From IMG/VR virus record IMGVR_UViG_3300006749_000138, positions 1-23,700 of that record: 23,700 nucleotides of DNA. The stretch is one strand, 5' to 3'. Made by a program: the position numbers and the translations under genes. The notes under the pieces are model-generated. The model was not told the DNA's origin and did no database searches. It was given only the letters and a program-made list of their open reading frames with translations. This document shows, one piece after another, positions 7,760 through 15,147 of the stretch. Every line of letters begins with the position of its first letter. Position 1 is the stretch's first letter. Source of the DNA: a virus.

Positions 7760-8497
7760 ATGAAACTACTAATTGATGCAGACTACATAGTATATAAGTG
7801 CTGTGCAGCCTGTGAAACTGAAATTGACTACGGCGAAGACGTTATTTTTGTTACATCTAACTTTTCTGACGCTTATAAGGCCGTAAAACGTGAAATAGAC
7901 AATATAAATATGCAATTTGGCAGTTTTGGCTCACCAGTACTGTTTTTTAGTGACTCTGTAAATTTTAGGAAAAAAATTTCCCCAGATTACAAGGGTCATC
8001 GAAACAGAAAGAAGCCATGCGGCTACAAACGTGTCATACGTAACCTACATGTTGAGTTTGACGTTATAACCATGCCAGAGCTGGAAGCTGATGATGCTAT
8101 GGGCATCTACGCTACAAAGTTTCCCGGCAACACTATCGTCTCACCTGATAAAGATATGAGACAGATACCCGGTAAATTATATAACTTAGAGGACACTACA
8201 ACAATTACACCAGAAGAGGGTGCTAAATGGCATCTAATACAGACACTAGCTGGCGATCAGACTGATGGCTACAGTGGCGTGCCCGGTATTGGTGTAAAAA
8301 GAGCAGCTACGCTGTTCGATAAAGAAGGCTACGGCTGGGCTACAGTTGTAAAAGCATTTGAGGACAAAGGGTTGACTGAAGAAGATGCTTTACTTAATGC
8401 AAGATTAGCCAGAATACTCACAATAGATGACTATGATACCAAATCAAAAACCCCACTTCTCTGGACACCCAAAGCCGATTACAAAATTGACGGTTGA
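7760..8497 (+). CDS. 5'-3' exonuclease (T7 gp6-like)
   Basis: FEN/RNase H-family exonuclease, 245 aa, which in T7 removes primers and degrades host DNA to feed phage replication. Metal-binding acidic motifs are visible: LIDADYIVY at the N-terminus, PELEADDAMGI, and VSPDKDMRQIP. The helix-hairpin region GDQTDGYSGVPGIGVKRA matches T7 GDITDGYSGIAGWG. FFSDSVNFRKKISPDYKGHRNRKKPCGY matches the T7 segment FTDSVNWRK...YKANRKAVKKPVGY. It starts 6 nt after the polymerase stop; its end overlaps the next small ORF. Confidence 0.95.
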   Translation: MKLLIDADYIVYKCCAACETEIDYGEDVIFVTSNFSDAYKAVKREIDNINMQFGSFGSPVLFFSDSVNFRKKISPDYKGHRNRKKPCGYKRVIRNLHVEFDVITMPELEADDAMGIYATKFPGNTIVSPDKDMRQIPGKLYNLEDTTTITPEEGAKWHLIQTLAGDQTDGYSGVPGIGVKRAATLFDKEGYGWATVVKAFEDKGLTEEDALLNARLARILTIDDYDTKSKTPLLWTPKADYKIDG

Positions 8498-8642
8498 ACA
8501 AGACCTCAAAATGAGGCTCATCGAAGATGGGTTACGGAAAAACTATAATAAAAAGGAGGATGTTATTACCGTCTTCCTTGCATTACAAGAACAAAACTTT
8601 ATACTAGGTAACAATTTAAAAGAACTACTACAATACTTATAA
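8487..8642 (+). CDS. Small hypothetical protein between exonuclease and RNR, 51 aa
   Basis: Short, mostly helical protein (VEQDLKMRLIEDGLRKNYNKKEDVITVFLALQEQ...). No family recognised. The start is uncertain: TTG 8487 gives an 11-nt overlap with the exonuclease and a natural-looking N-terminus MTVEQDLK; ATG 8427 (71-nt overlap) and ATG 8511 are alternatives, and none has a clear ribosome-binding site. The stop overlaps the RNR start (TAATG), indicating translational coupling with nucleotide metabolism. No function is proposed. Confidence 0.6.
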   Translation: MTVEQDLKMRLIEDGLRKNYNKKEDVITVFLALQEQNFILGNNLKELLQYL

Positions 8643-10015
8643 TGTCTACTCAATTCATTTCTCGCACCGGCAGAGTGCAATCTTGGATCGACGATCCTAC
8701 ATCAAGGCTGCCTGTATCTTGTACCATCTTTGTTGTTGAAGACAGCATGGAAGGGCCAGAGGGTATAGAAGCTAGCTGGAGGTTTGCATCCCATGCACTG
8801 CGTTATGGTGCAGGATGTGCTATCCACCTGTCTAAACTTAGACCCGAGGGACACACAAACGACAAAGGACTGGTAGCTACAGGCCCAGTCAGCTTCGGTA
8901 AGATATACTCAGCTCTCAACGAAACACTTCGTAGAGGTGGGGCTTACAAGAACGGAGCAATAGTTCTGCATCTTGACTTAAATCATGCAGACATACTAAA
9001 ATTTATAACTACACCCAGACAGGAACTACCATGGGTGAAGCGTTGCGTTGACATAACACCAGCAATGTGGCGTAACTGTAACAGAGAAACAAAGGAGGCT
9101 TTACTACATGGAATCAAATCAGGAGACATCTGGCTCAACAAAATTAAATACGACGGAGAAGGGGCTCGTATCTATGGAAACGTATGCCTTGAAGTATACT
9201 TGCCCTCACGTGGAACATGCTTGCTACAGCATGTCAATCTCGGTGCCTGTTCAATCGACGACCTTCAAAAGGCTTTCGTATCAGGCATGTCCGAGTTGTG
9301 TGATCTCCATGGCAGGACAGGTGTTGGAGAATCTGGAGAATACCTTACCTCGGAAGTCGACAGACAAGTTGGGCTTGGAGTGCTCGGTCTTGCCAACTTC
9401 CTCAGACAATACAGTATCTCGTACGAGGACTTTGGGGAGGCACTTAGACGAGTAAACCAAGGGCTCTCCGCAAACGATGCACCGGGCATAGCAGCTTGGG
9501 GATTACAACACGCTATCTTTGAAGCATCACAGATAGCAAGAGAACATAACATGGTAAGGGCGTTCGCTATTGCACCCACTGCCAGTTGCAGCTATCGCAG
9601 TAAAGACCTAGACGGCTATACATGCACACCCGAGATAGCACCACCAATAGCTAGAACCGTAGACAGAGACTCCGGCGAGTTCGGAGTAGAGAGAGTTGAA
9701 TACGGCGACGTTGAGATTGCAAGTGAAGTAGGATGGGACGCATATAAGCGTGTAGCAGACGAAATCATCACAATGCTCGATAGGACAGGATTGCTTCATG
9801 GCTACAGCTTCAACAGCTGGAGCGACGTAGTAACTTACGACGAAGCGTTTATCGAAGAGTGGCTAGCTAGTCCACAGACTTCGTTATATTATTCCCTCCA
9901 AGTCATGGGCGATGTACAAGATAAGTCTGATGCTTACGCAGCGTTAGGTGATATTGATGTCGACGATTACTTGGCAGGCATTTTAGATAAACCCCAATGC
10001 GACTGCGAACAATGA
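8642..10015 (+). CDS. Ribonucleotide reductase large (alpha) subunit, minimal class I type
   Basis: Reduces ribonucleotides to deoxyribonucleotides for phage DNA synthesis. At 457 aa it is far shorter than E. coli NrdA (~760): the N-terminal ATP-cone and helical domain are absent. Active-site residues are visible: Cys27 (LPVSC, equivalent to C225), the Asn180/Cys182/Glu184 triad (NVCLE, equivalent to N437/C439/E441), and Cys193 (equivalent to C462). PTASCS resembles the phosphate-binding PTGS region. A Tyr416-Tyr417 pair in SLYYSLQ sits where class I enzymes carry the radical-relay pair Y730/Y731, which class II lacks. The tail ends CDCEQ rather than the usual spaced Cys pair. The next gene overlaps by ATGA and looks like the beta subunit, strengthening class I over the B12-dependent class II label often given to such genes. 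Confidence 0.9.
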   Translation: MSTQFISRTGRVQSWIDDPTSRLPVSCTIFVVEDSMEGPEGIEASWRFASHALRYGAGCAIHLSKLRPEGHTNDKGLVATGPVSFGKIYSALNETLRRGGAYKNGAIVLHLDLNHADILKFITTPRQELPWVKRCVDITPAMWRNCNRETKEALLHGIKSGDIWLNKIKYDGEGARIYGNVCLEVYLPSRGTCLLQHVNLGACSIDDLQKAFVSGMSELCDLHGRTGVGESGEYLTSEVDRQVGLGVLGLANFLRQYSISYEDFGEALRRVNQGLSANDAPGIAAWGLQHAIFEASQIAREHNMVRAFAIAPTASCSYRSKDLDGYTCTPEIAPPIARTVDRDSGEFGVERVEYGDVEIASEVGWDAYKRVADEIITMLDRTGLLHGYSFNSWSDVVTYDEAFIEEWLASPQTSLYYSLQVMGDVQDKSDAYAALGDIDVDDYLAGILDKPQCDCEQ

Positions 10016-10725
10016 ACCCATACGAAAAACTATTTAACAGGAAAAGAACATGGACACCCGTCCAACCTACCAAAGGAGCACTGAAAGAAGGTGCTGAAGA
10101 AACCATCAAGCGTGCTCTCGCAATACGTCATATGGAGCTACCAGTTGGAGACTTCATTCTTGAGGGTCTTGAGAAAGAAGTACCCGATACAGCTAGAAAG
10201 CTTCTCATCTCGAATGTTAAAGATGAAGAGAAGCATGACATTGCGTTAAACTTTATTGTCGATGCTCACGGAGCCGACATACAATCAGAATTAGAAGCTA
10301 TAAAAATAAGAGATGCTTGGATTGCACACCCCGATCATACTATTACAAAAGCCCTCGTTGCAGAGCGAGCTATATTCTTTGTTCTACTACCTTTCTTTAG
10401 GTTTACTGGTGATGCTGCTATCAGAACAGTATCAGCTGATATATCCAGAGACGAGCAAGTACACGTGGCAACGAATAGCTTGGTCTGTGCCGAGCTTGGC
10501 CTTCGTCCTAGCAGTAGCTTGGATAAGCTTAGGAAGGCAACTATTTCATGGGTAATGCAACCCTTGAAAACTTCACCGGACAAACATTTAGACAAACAGT
10601 TCTGGCTTGATGCGAGCGACCGGTTGATGTACGAAGGTAAAGCACCACAGTTTGCTGATACCAGAGCAGCTCGTATGCCAGCATTTTTTGAACATGCAAA
10701 TACAAACCTCCCCCAATACGCTTAG
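10012..10725 (+). CDS. Ribonucleotide reductase small (beta) subunit, ferritin-like, no radical tyrosine
   Basis: 237 aa from ATG 10012 (ATGA overlap with the alpha subunit; ATG 9997 would overlap more). The spacing of acidic/His residues fits a di-metal ferritin-like RNR beta subunit: Glu42, Glu72 with His75 (DEEKHD), Glu118 (VAERAIFF), and Glu148 with His151 (RDEQVH). In E. coli NrdB the radical Tyr122 is four residues after the first EXXH His; here that position is Leu79, so no tyrosyl radical can form there. It may use a Mn/Fe or other tyrosine-independent cofactor. I recall a published re-annotation of cyanophage RNR as class I with such an unusual beta. Alternative: a ferritin-like protein of another function, which is less likely given the coupling. 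Confidence 0.75.
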   Translation: MNPYEKLFNRKRTWTPVQPTKGALKEGAEETIKRALAIRHMELPVGDFILEGLEKEVPDTARKLLISNVKDEEKHDIALNFIVDAHGADIQSELEAIKIRDAWIAHPDHTITKALVAERAIFFVLLPFFRFTGDAAIRTVSADISRDEQVHVATNSLVCAELGLRPSSSLDKLRKATISWVMQPLKTSPDKHLDKQFWLDASDRLMYEGKAPQFADTRAARMPAFFEHANTNLPQYA

Positions 10726-10879
10726 CTTTCACTCAGAGAAGCTAGAGAAATTGGTAGAGGATTTGGAGTCCAAGTTCGCTTGGCATCCCGTCCACCCCAA
10801 GGAGGACTTAGCCTCCATTATGTACAGATCCGGTCAAGAGTCGGTAGTACAATATATAAAATCTATTTTAGAGGAATAA
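10694..10879 (+). CDS. Small hypothetical protein, 61 aa
   Basis: A 61-residue helical protein (LEKLVEDLESKFAWHPVHPKEDLASIMYRSGQESVVQYIKSILEE) starting at ATG 10694 inside the end of the beta-subunit gene (32-nt overlap). No motif recognised. The amphipathic helix-turn-helix look and the well-formed C-terminus suggest a real coding region. A GAGGAATAAC stretch at its end supplies the ribosome-binding site of the next gene. Confidence 0.6.
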   Translation: MQIQTSPNTLSFHSEKLEKLVEDLESKFAWHPVHPKEDLASIMYRSGQESVVQYIKSILEE

Positions 10880-10881
10880 CT

Positions 10882-11157
10882 ATGTGCGTAGGCCCATTTA
10901 GAAGACAACCACCAACACCGGCAGCACCAATCCCACAACCAATACAGCCTAGAAACCCTGACTTAGTGCAGACTGCTAAACTACCTAGCAAAAAGGAACT
11001 ACTAGATCCTGATGATGTAGCTGGCGTTGAGTATGGTACATCAGCTAAGAAAGAAGATCAAAGAGGAGCATCCAAAAGAATGGGTACAGACGCTTTGAAA
11101 ATCAATATCAATTCTGGTGGTGGTGAAGGCGGAACAACTGGAGGAATAAATGTCTAA
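10882..11157 (+). CDS. Putative tail/adaptor protein resembling T7 gp7.3
   Basis: A 91-residue, low-complexity protein: a Pro-rich N-terminal part (FRRQPPTPAAPIPQPIQP), a charged middle, and a Gly-rich C-terminus ending GGINV. T7 gp7.3, a small virion tail/adaptor protein encoded just before the portal, ends with a similar basic-then-Gly pattern (KKSLSVARSSGGGINI, from memory). Same position immediately upstream of gp8, similar size, and the shared terminal GGIN motif support the call. GAGGAA at 10871-10876 is a good ribosome-binding site. It overlaps the portal start by 8 nt. The call rests on position and a short motif, so moderate confidence. Confidence 0.6.
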   Translation: MCVGPFRRQPPTPAAPIPQPIQPRNPDLVQTAKLPSKKELLDPDDVAGVEYGTSAKKEDQRGASKRMGTDALKININSGGGEGGTTGGINV

Positions 11158-12736
11158 GGCTAGGGAAAGATACACCCAGCTACTAACAAACAGAACACAG
11201 TTTCTTGATACAGCAGTTGAGTGCTCTGAACTTACCCTGCCTTATCTAGTCCAACAGGATGACAACTACAAAGGTAAACGTACTCTAATACAACCCTACC
11301 AATCAGTAGGAGCCAAAGCAGTGGTAACACTTGCAGCAAAGCTTATGCTTGCAATCTTACCACCACAGTCGGCCTTCTTTAAATTACAAGTAAGAGACGA
11401 CCAGCTTGGTGAACAGATGGATCAATCTATGCGTAGTGAGCTAGACCTATCATTCTCAAAAATTGAGAGATTGATTATGGATTACATAGCTGCATCCAGC
11501 GATAGAGTTGTAGTGCATCAGGCATTGAAACATCTGATTGTATCTGGTAATGCTCTTATATTTATGAGCAAGGAAGGCTTAAAGCACTATCCATTACAGA
11601 GGTACGTTGTCAATAGAGACGGTAACGGTAACGTTGTAGAGATCGTTACAAAAGAATTAATTAACAGGGAGATATTAGGTCTCGAATCACCTAAGCCTCC
11701 AGAACAGCCAGTTAATGGCGACTATGGTTCGACAGAAGATGACGCAGAGGTGTATACCTACGTGCGTATGGATGAAAACAGTGGACGCTGGCTGTGGCAT
11801 CAAGAAGCTGACGATCAGATACTTGAAGGCACACGTAGTACAGCACCAAAAGGTACTTCTCCATGGTTGGTTCTTCGATTCAACACAGTAGACGGTGAAG
11901 ATTACGGTAGAGGTAGAGTAGAAGAGTTTCTCGGTGACTTGCGAAGTCTCGATGGATTGTCTCAGGCTCTCGTAGAGGGTGCAAGTGTAGCAAGTAAGGT
12001 TGTCTTTCTTGTCTCACCATCAGCTACAACCAAACCCGGAACGCTGGCTAAGGCCGGCAACGGTGCTATTATACAAGGTAGACCAGAAGATGTAGGAGTC
12101 GTGCAAGTTGGTAAGACTGCTGACTTCTCAACAGCTGCTAACCTAGCATCACAGATAGAAAGAAGAATACTCGAAGCCTTCTTGGTTATGAATGTCAGGA
12201 ACGCAGAGAGGGTAACAGCAGAAGAGGTACGCCTCACACAGTTAGAACTAGAGAAGTCTTTGGGTGGCTTATTCAGCTTGCTCACAGTAGAGTTCCTAGT
12301 ACCCTATCTCAATAGAACATTGCTGATACTACAACGAAGCAACCAAATACCTAACCTACCAAAGAATCTTGTTAGGCCAAAGATCGTGGCTGGTATCAAC
12401 AGTCTCGGCAGAGGTCAGGACAACGAAGCTTTAACTAGGTTTATACAAACAGTTGCACAAACACTAGGCCCAGAAGCGTTGATGAAGTACATAGATCCTA
12501 CAGAAGCTATCAAGAGATTAGCAGCTGCACAGGGTATTGACGTACTTAATCTTGTACGTACAGGTCAACAGCTAGAACAGATGAAGGAACAGCAGACACA
12601 GGAAATGCAATCTAAGTCTCTACTAGATCAAGCTGGTCAGCTAGCCGGTACACCACTTATGGATCCTAGCAAGAACCCAGACATAGCTGAACAAGCAGCT
12701 GGAGTGCTGGGCAACCTAACACAACCACCACAGTAA
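11150..12736 (+). CDS. Portal / head-tail connector protein (gp8-like)
   Basis: 528 aa against 536 for T7 gp8. It forms the dodecameric portal through which DNA is packaged and the tail attaches. The N-terminal ARERYTQLLTNRTQFLDTAVECSELTLPYL and the segment YQSVGAKAVVTLAAKLMLAILPP are typical of podovirus connectors, as is RNAERVTAEEVRLTQLELEKSLGG in the stem/crown region. The C-terminal ~60 residues are Gln-rich and flexible. It sits between the adaptor-like gene and the scaffold gene as in T7. Confidence 0.95.
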   Translation: MSKARERYTQLLTNRTQFLDTAVECSELTLPYLVQQDDNYKGKRTLIQPYQSVGAKAVVTLAAKLMLAILPPQSAFFKLQVRDDQLGEQMDQSMRSELDLSFSKIERLIMDYIAASSDRVVVHQALKHLIVSGNALIFMSKEGLKHYPLQRYVVNRDGNGNVVEIVTKELINREILGLESPKPPEQPVNGDYGSTEDDAEVYTYVRMDENSGRWLWHQEADDQILEGTRSTAPKGTSPWLVLRFNTVDGEDYGRGRVEEFLGDLRSLDGLSQALVEGASVASKVVFLVSPSATTKPGTLAKAGNGAIIQGRPEDVGVVQVGKTADFSTAANLASQIERRILEAFLVMNVRNAERVTAEEVRLTQLELEKSLGGLFSLLTVEFLVPYLNRTLLILQRSNQIPNLPKNLVRPKIVAGINSLGRGQDNEALTRFIQTVAQTLGPEALMKYIDPTEAIKRLAAAQGIDVLNLVRTGQQLEQMKEQQTQEMQSKSLLDQAGQLAGTPLMDPSKNPDIAEQAAGVLGNLTQPPQ

Positions 12737-12739
12737 AAC

Positions 12740-13522
12740 ATGGCAGAAACATTATCATACGAAAATAATACACCAACTGAGACAGTTGAGACTAATCTTA
12801 CCCCTGACGAACAAGATTCATTACGAGTTGCGGAAGCACAGGAGCAAGGTAAGGAGCCTGCACCAGCAGAAGAAGAGCCTTTACTTGCCGGTAAGTATAA
12901 GAACGCTGAAGAGCTAGAGAAAGCGTACAAAGAACTAGAAAGTAAACTAGGCGAAAAGAAAGAAGAGACAGCTGAACCTGAGAAACCAGAGGTATCTGAT
13001 CACGCACAGCTGATAACCAGTGCATCAGAGGAGTGGAGTAAAGCTGGAGGTAAGCTTACAGATGCTACCAAAGCTAAGCTAGCAGAAATGTCTAGTCAAG
13101 ATTTACTCAACGCTTACATGGAAGTGCAAGGCAATCAACCTGTACAACAGATACCTGAGATAAGTAACGATGATATTTCAAGCATCAAGGAATCAGTAGG
13201 TGGCAACACCCAGTACACTCAAGTCATTAACTGGGCTAAGAGTAATCTACCCGAAGAAGTAATACAAGGCTACGACCAGACTATAGAAAGTGGTAGCCTT
13301 GCAGCCATAAAGCTGGCTGCTGCTGGGCTCAAAGCTCAGTATGAGGCAGCCAACGGCTCAGAGGGTAAGACCTACACAGGTAAAGCTGCATCAAACAAGG
13401 GTGATGTATTCCGAAGTCAAGCGGAACTCATCCGAGCTATGGATGATCCAAGGTATGACAACGATGAAGCATACCGTAATGACATTCTAGAAAAACTTGA
13501 CAGATCAGACATTAATTTTTAG
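12740..13522 (+). CDS. Capsid assembly / scaffolding protein (gp9-like)
   Basis: 260 aa, strongly acidic N-terminal half rich in Glu, Lys and Ala (coiled-coil-like, e.g. KYKNAEELEKAYKELESKLGEKKEE) and a structured C-terminus ending LEKLDRSDINF. This is the usual composition of tailed-phage scaffold proteins, which direct procapsid assembly and are then released. It starts 3 nt after the portal stop. In T7 the capsid gene follows directly; here about 3.5 kb of accessory genes is inserted between scaffold and capsid. Its stop codon overlaps the ribosome-binding site for the first microprotein. Confidence 0.9.
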   Translation: MAETLSYENNTPTETVETNLTPDEQDSLRVAEAQEQGKEPAPAEEEPLLAGKYKNAEELEKAYKELESKLGEKKEETAEPEKPEVSDHAQLITSASEEWSKAGGKLTDATKAKLAEMSSQDLLNAYMEVQGNQPVQQIPEISNDDISSIKESVGGNTQYTQVINWAKSNLPEEVIQGYDQTIESGSLAAIKLAAAGLKAQYEAANGSEGKTYTGKAASNKGDVFRSQAELIRAMDDPRYDNDEAYRNDILEKLDRSDINF

Positions 13523-13527
13523 GAGAG
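13521..13527 (+). promoter_or_regulatory. Ribosome-binding site heading the microprotein chain
   Basis: AGGAGAG overlapping the scaffold stop and 2 nt before ATG 13530. It is the only strong Shine-Dalgarno sequence I see for the following run of 14 small ORFs, most of which then start on the previous stop. Confidence 0.55.
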
Positions 13528-13529
13528 CT

Positions 13530-13595
13530 ATGGCTTACGGTCCAAAAAAGAAAACAAAAAAAGTAAAGAAACCTAAAAAAGGAATGAAATACTAA
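13530..13595 (+). CDS. Microprotein 1, 21 aa polylysine peptide
   Basis: Very short ORF, MAYGPKKKTKKVKKPKKGMKY in substance: about half its residues are Lys and none is acidic. A strong ribosome-binding site (13521-13527) and a TAATG junction with the next ORF argue that it is translated. It may bind nucleic acid or neutralise charge, but this is composition-based inference only. No family recognised. Confidence 0.55.
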   Translation: MAYGPKKKTKKVKKPKKGMKY

Positions 13596-13783
13596 TGCCG
13601 CATACTAAAAACGTTAACTCATTTGATGAGCAAAACACTCAGGATGCTGGTGGTAAGAAAGCTAAACGCAAACGCTTACCACAACCGATTAGAGGTATAG
13701 CTAACTTCTTAAATGAAGAACAAGCAGCAACTCAAGAAAACTTTGAGAAGCTTCGTAAACTTAAAAAGAAACCTAGATACTAA
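13595..13783 (+). CDS. Microprotein 2, 62 aa, FDEQ-type
   Basis: 62 residues with NSFDEQNTQDAGGKKAKRKR near the N-terminus and a basic C-terminus (FEKLRKLKKKPRY). The FDEQ-x-T-x-x-A-x-GK pattern recurs in microprotein 10 of the same cassette, including the identical 12-base stretch TTTGATGAGCAA, so the two look paralogous. Start and stop both sit in TAATG junctions. No known function. Confidence 0.65.
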   Translation: MPHTKNVNSFDEQNTQDAGGKKAKRKRLPQPIRGIANFLNEEQAATQENFEKLRKLKKKPRY

Positions 13784-13959
13784 TGGCTGATTATAAACAG
13801 TTAACTATCGACGACGAGTTCAAAAGGCTTAAAAAAATTAAAGATGAGGGCCGTCGTTATTCACCCAATGAGGTTGATACAAGGGGAGGATCTCCCGGTC
13901 AAATCTTCAAAAGGGTTGAGAACTTTAAAAAGAAAAACAACAACTCAGTAAACGCATGA
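13783..13959 (+). CDS. Microprotein 3, 58 aa basic
   Basis: Unrecognised 58-residue basic protein (ADYKQLTIDDEFKRLKKIKDEGRRY..., ending KKKNNNSVNA) with a Gly/Ser turn in the middle. It starts in a TAATG and ends in an ATGA shared with hli1. It is too short for domain assignment. Confidence 0.6.
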   Translation: MADYKQLTIDDEFKRLKKIKDEGRRYSPNEVDTRGGSPGQIFKRVENFKKKNNNSVNA

Positions 13960-14087
13960 CACACAACCACAACGGCCAGAAATGGCACCCAGCTGAAGAG
14001 CTGAACGGCAGACTAGCCATGCTAGGATTCGTAATTGCTGTTGGTACTTACATCACAACTGGACAAATTATCCCCGGAATATTATAA
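13956..14087 (+). CDS. hli: High-light-inducible protein 1 (Hlip), 43 aa
   Basis: Single-helix chlorophyll-binding protein of the CAB/ELIP/Hlip family; in cyanobacteria these bind chlorophyll and carotenoid at photosystem II and protect it under light stress. The signature AEELNGRLAMLGF, continued by VIAVGTYITTGQIIPGI, carries the Glu and Asn/Arg pigment and ion-pair residues in one membrane helix. The short N-terminus (MTHNHNGQKWHP) is typical of phage forms. Translation is coupled upstream (ATGA) and downstream (TAATG) to a second hli. Together with psbA downstream, it supports photosynthesis during infection. Confidence 0.92.
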   Translation: MTHNHNGQKWHPAEELNGRLAMLGFVIAVGTYITTGQIIPGIL

Positions 14088-14194
14088 TGACACCCGAAGC
14101 AGAAAGATTTAATGGCTGGGCAGCGATGCTTGGTTTTATAGCAGCAGTTGGAGCATACGCAACAACAGGACAAATCATACCCGGTATTTTCTAG
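14087..14194 (+). CDS. hli: High-light-inducible protein 2 (Hlip-like), 35 aa, altered motif
   Basis: A second, even shorter Hlip-like protein directly behind the first. AERFNGWAAMLGF aligns with the AEELNGRLAMLGF of hli1, and the C-terminal halves (AVGAYATTGQIIPGIF versus AVGTYITTGQIIPGIL) are nearly the same, so it looks like a tandem duplicate. The Arg of the conserved E-x-x-N-G-R motif is Trp here, which should remove the Glu-Arg ion pair used in helix pairing. It starts at TAATG and ends in TAGTG. Confidence 0.82.
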   Translation: MTPEAERFNGWAAMLGFIAAVGAYATTGQIIPGIF

Positions 14195-14346
14195 TGCCAA
14201 AAGGAGCCGGCAAAAAATACTCTGGCAAACAAATGAAGATTGCTAGAGTCGCACCACCACGTGACAAGATCACAGGAGCAGATTTTAAAGGACTAAAAAA
14301 TGGCAAGAAAAAGAAAGGGAGTAAGCCTGTCTCTCGGAAGAGGTGA
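14194..14346 (+). CDS. Microprotein, 50 aa basic, GTG start
   Basis: Lys/Arg-rich 50-residue ORF (PKGAGKKYSGKQMKIARVAPP..., ending KPVSRKR) starting with GTG on the stop of hli2 (TAGTG). The last 47 nt overlap the next ORF in a different frame. It is collinear with its neighbours and not recognised. Confidence 0.5.
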   Translation: MPKGAGKKYSGKQMKIARVAPPRDKITGADFKGLKNGKKKKGSKPVSRKR

Positions 14347-14551
14347 GAAAAGTCGCAAAGGCGGACTAACAGCTAAAGGTAGAGCCAAGTACAATCGTGC
14401 CACTGGCTCTAAACTCAAAGCTCCACAGCCCGGAGGAGGGGCTAGAAAGAGGTCATTCTGTGCCCGTATGGGTGGCATGAAAGGCCCAATGAAAAAACCA
14501 AACGGCAAGCCTACAAGAAAGGCTCTTGCTTTACGTAGATGGAAATGCTAA
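14300..14551 (+). CDS. Conserved small basic marine-phage protein, 83 aa
   Basis: 83 residues. The core RKGGLTAKGRAKYNRATGSK and the following LKAPQPGGGARKRSFCARMGGMKGP and RKALALRRWKC resemble, from memory, a small-protein family common in marine phages, often encoded near virion genes; I cannot name the family securely. The Cys in SFCARM and the C-terminal Trp-Lys-Cys recur in that family. Its start lies 47 nt inside the preceding ORF rather than at its stop. Function unknown; the basic, Gly-rich composition suggests nucleic-acid contact. Confidence 0.75.
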   Translation: MARKRKGVSLSLGRGEKSRKGGLTAKGRAKYNRATGSKLKAPQPGGGARKRSFCARMGGMKGPMKKPNGKPTRKALALRRWKC

Positions 14552-14721
14552 TGGCTAAGAAAAAAAAGATTAACAAACCTGTCAAAGACTTAAAAGATTT
14601 TGATGATCCTAATTCTCAGATCAACAAGAACAATTATAAGTTAGATCAGATAGGTAAAAAGAAAAGAAACAAATATGTAATGAACCATGATTTCTTTAGC
14701 GATAACGGCAACGTAGTATAA
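14551..14721 (+). CDS. Microprotein, 56 aa basic
   Basis: 56 residues, Lys-rich N-terminus (MAKKKKINKPVKDLKDFDD) and a more mixed C-terminus (YVMNHDFFSDNGNVV). ATG 14551 is on the previous stop (TAATG) and is preferred to an in-frame ATG four codons upstream. Unrecognised. Confidence 0.6.
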   Translation: MAKKKKINKPVKDLKDFDDPNSQINKNNYKLDQIGKKKRNKYVMNHDFFSDNGNVV

Positions 14722-14915
14722 TGGCTATTATTTTTGGTATTGATGGTTCCAAGCAGAACCGCAAGGGATCTAAGATTGCTATGGATCTTACACCTAGAAA
14801 CGAAAAGAATCTAAACAAAAGAATAAAAATGGATCCTTTCACAGGTGGCGATGAACTTGATAAAATAATCAAAGAGCAACGCAAACGTAAAAAAAACATG
14901 AAAGGTAAATCGTGA
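14721..14915 (+). CDS. Microprotein, 64 aa basic
   Basis: 64 residues beginning MAIIFGIDGSKQNRKGSK, then alternating charged residues, with a C-terminal helix (DELDKIIKEQRKRKKNMKGKS). It starts in a TAATG and ends in a TGATG junction. Unrecognised. Confidence 0.6.
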   Translation: MAIIFGIDGSKQNRKGSKIAMDLTPRNEKNLNKRIKMDPFTGGDELDKIIKEQRKRKKNMKGKS

Positions 14916-15085
14916 TGCGAAAAACAAAAAAGATACGACCCTTTGATGAGCAAGATACAAAACTTGCTAGGGGTAAAACTGTTAAACAACAAGCTAAGAC
15001 CGATGTACTTAACATGGTCAAGACACTAACTAAGCAAAATAAACATGTTGAAGCCCAAGCTCTATTCAAAGAGTCATTCAAATAA
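14915..15085 (+). CDS. Microprotein, 56 aa, FDEQ-type paralogue
   Basis: 56 residues. IRPFDEQDTKLARGKTVKQQ aligns with NSFDEQNTQDAGGKKAKRKR of the 13595-13783 protein, pointing to duplication within the cassette followed by divergence. The C-terminal part forms a probable helix (VLNMVKTLTKQNKHVEAQALFKES). It is joined to neighbours by TGATG and TAATG. Function unknown. Confidence 0.62.
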   Translation: MRKTKKIRPFDEQDTKLARGKTVKQQAKTDVLNMVKTLTKQNKHVEAQALFKESFK

Positions 15086-15147
15086 TGCACAAGAAAACTA
15101 AAAAAAAGGGCGGCAAGAAATGTGGCTGCCCACACGGAGGTAAGTAA
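15085..15147 (+). CDS. Microprotein, 20 aa Lys/Gly/Cys peptide
   Basis: 20 codons: a Lys-rich start (HKKTKKKGGKK) then CGCPHGGK. The Cys-x-Cys-x-x-His is suggestive of metal binding but too short to claim. It is flanked by TAATG junctions on both sides, which is the main reason to accept it. Confidence 0.45.
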   Translation: MHKKTKKKGGKKCGCPHGGK

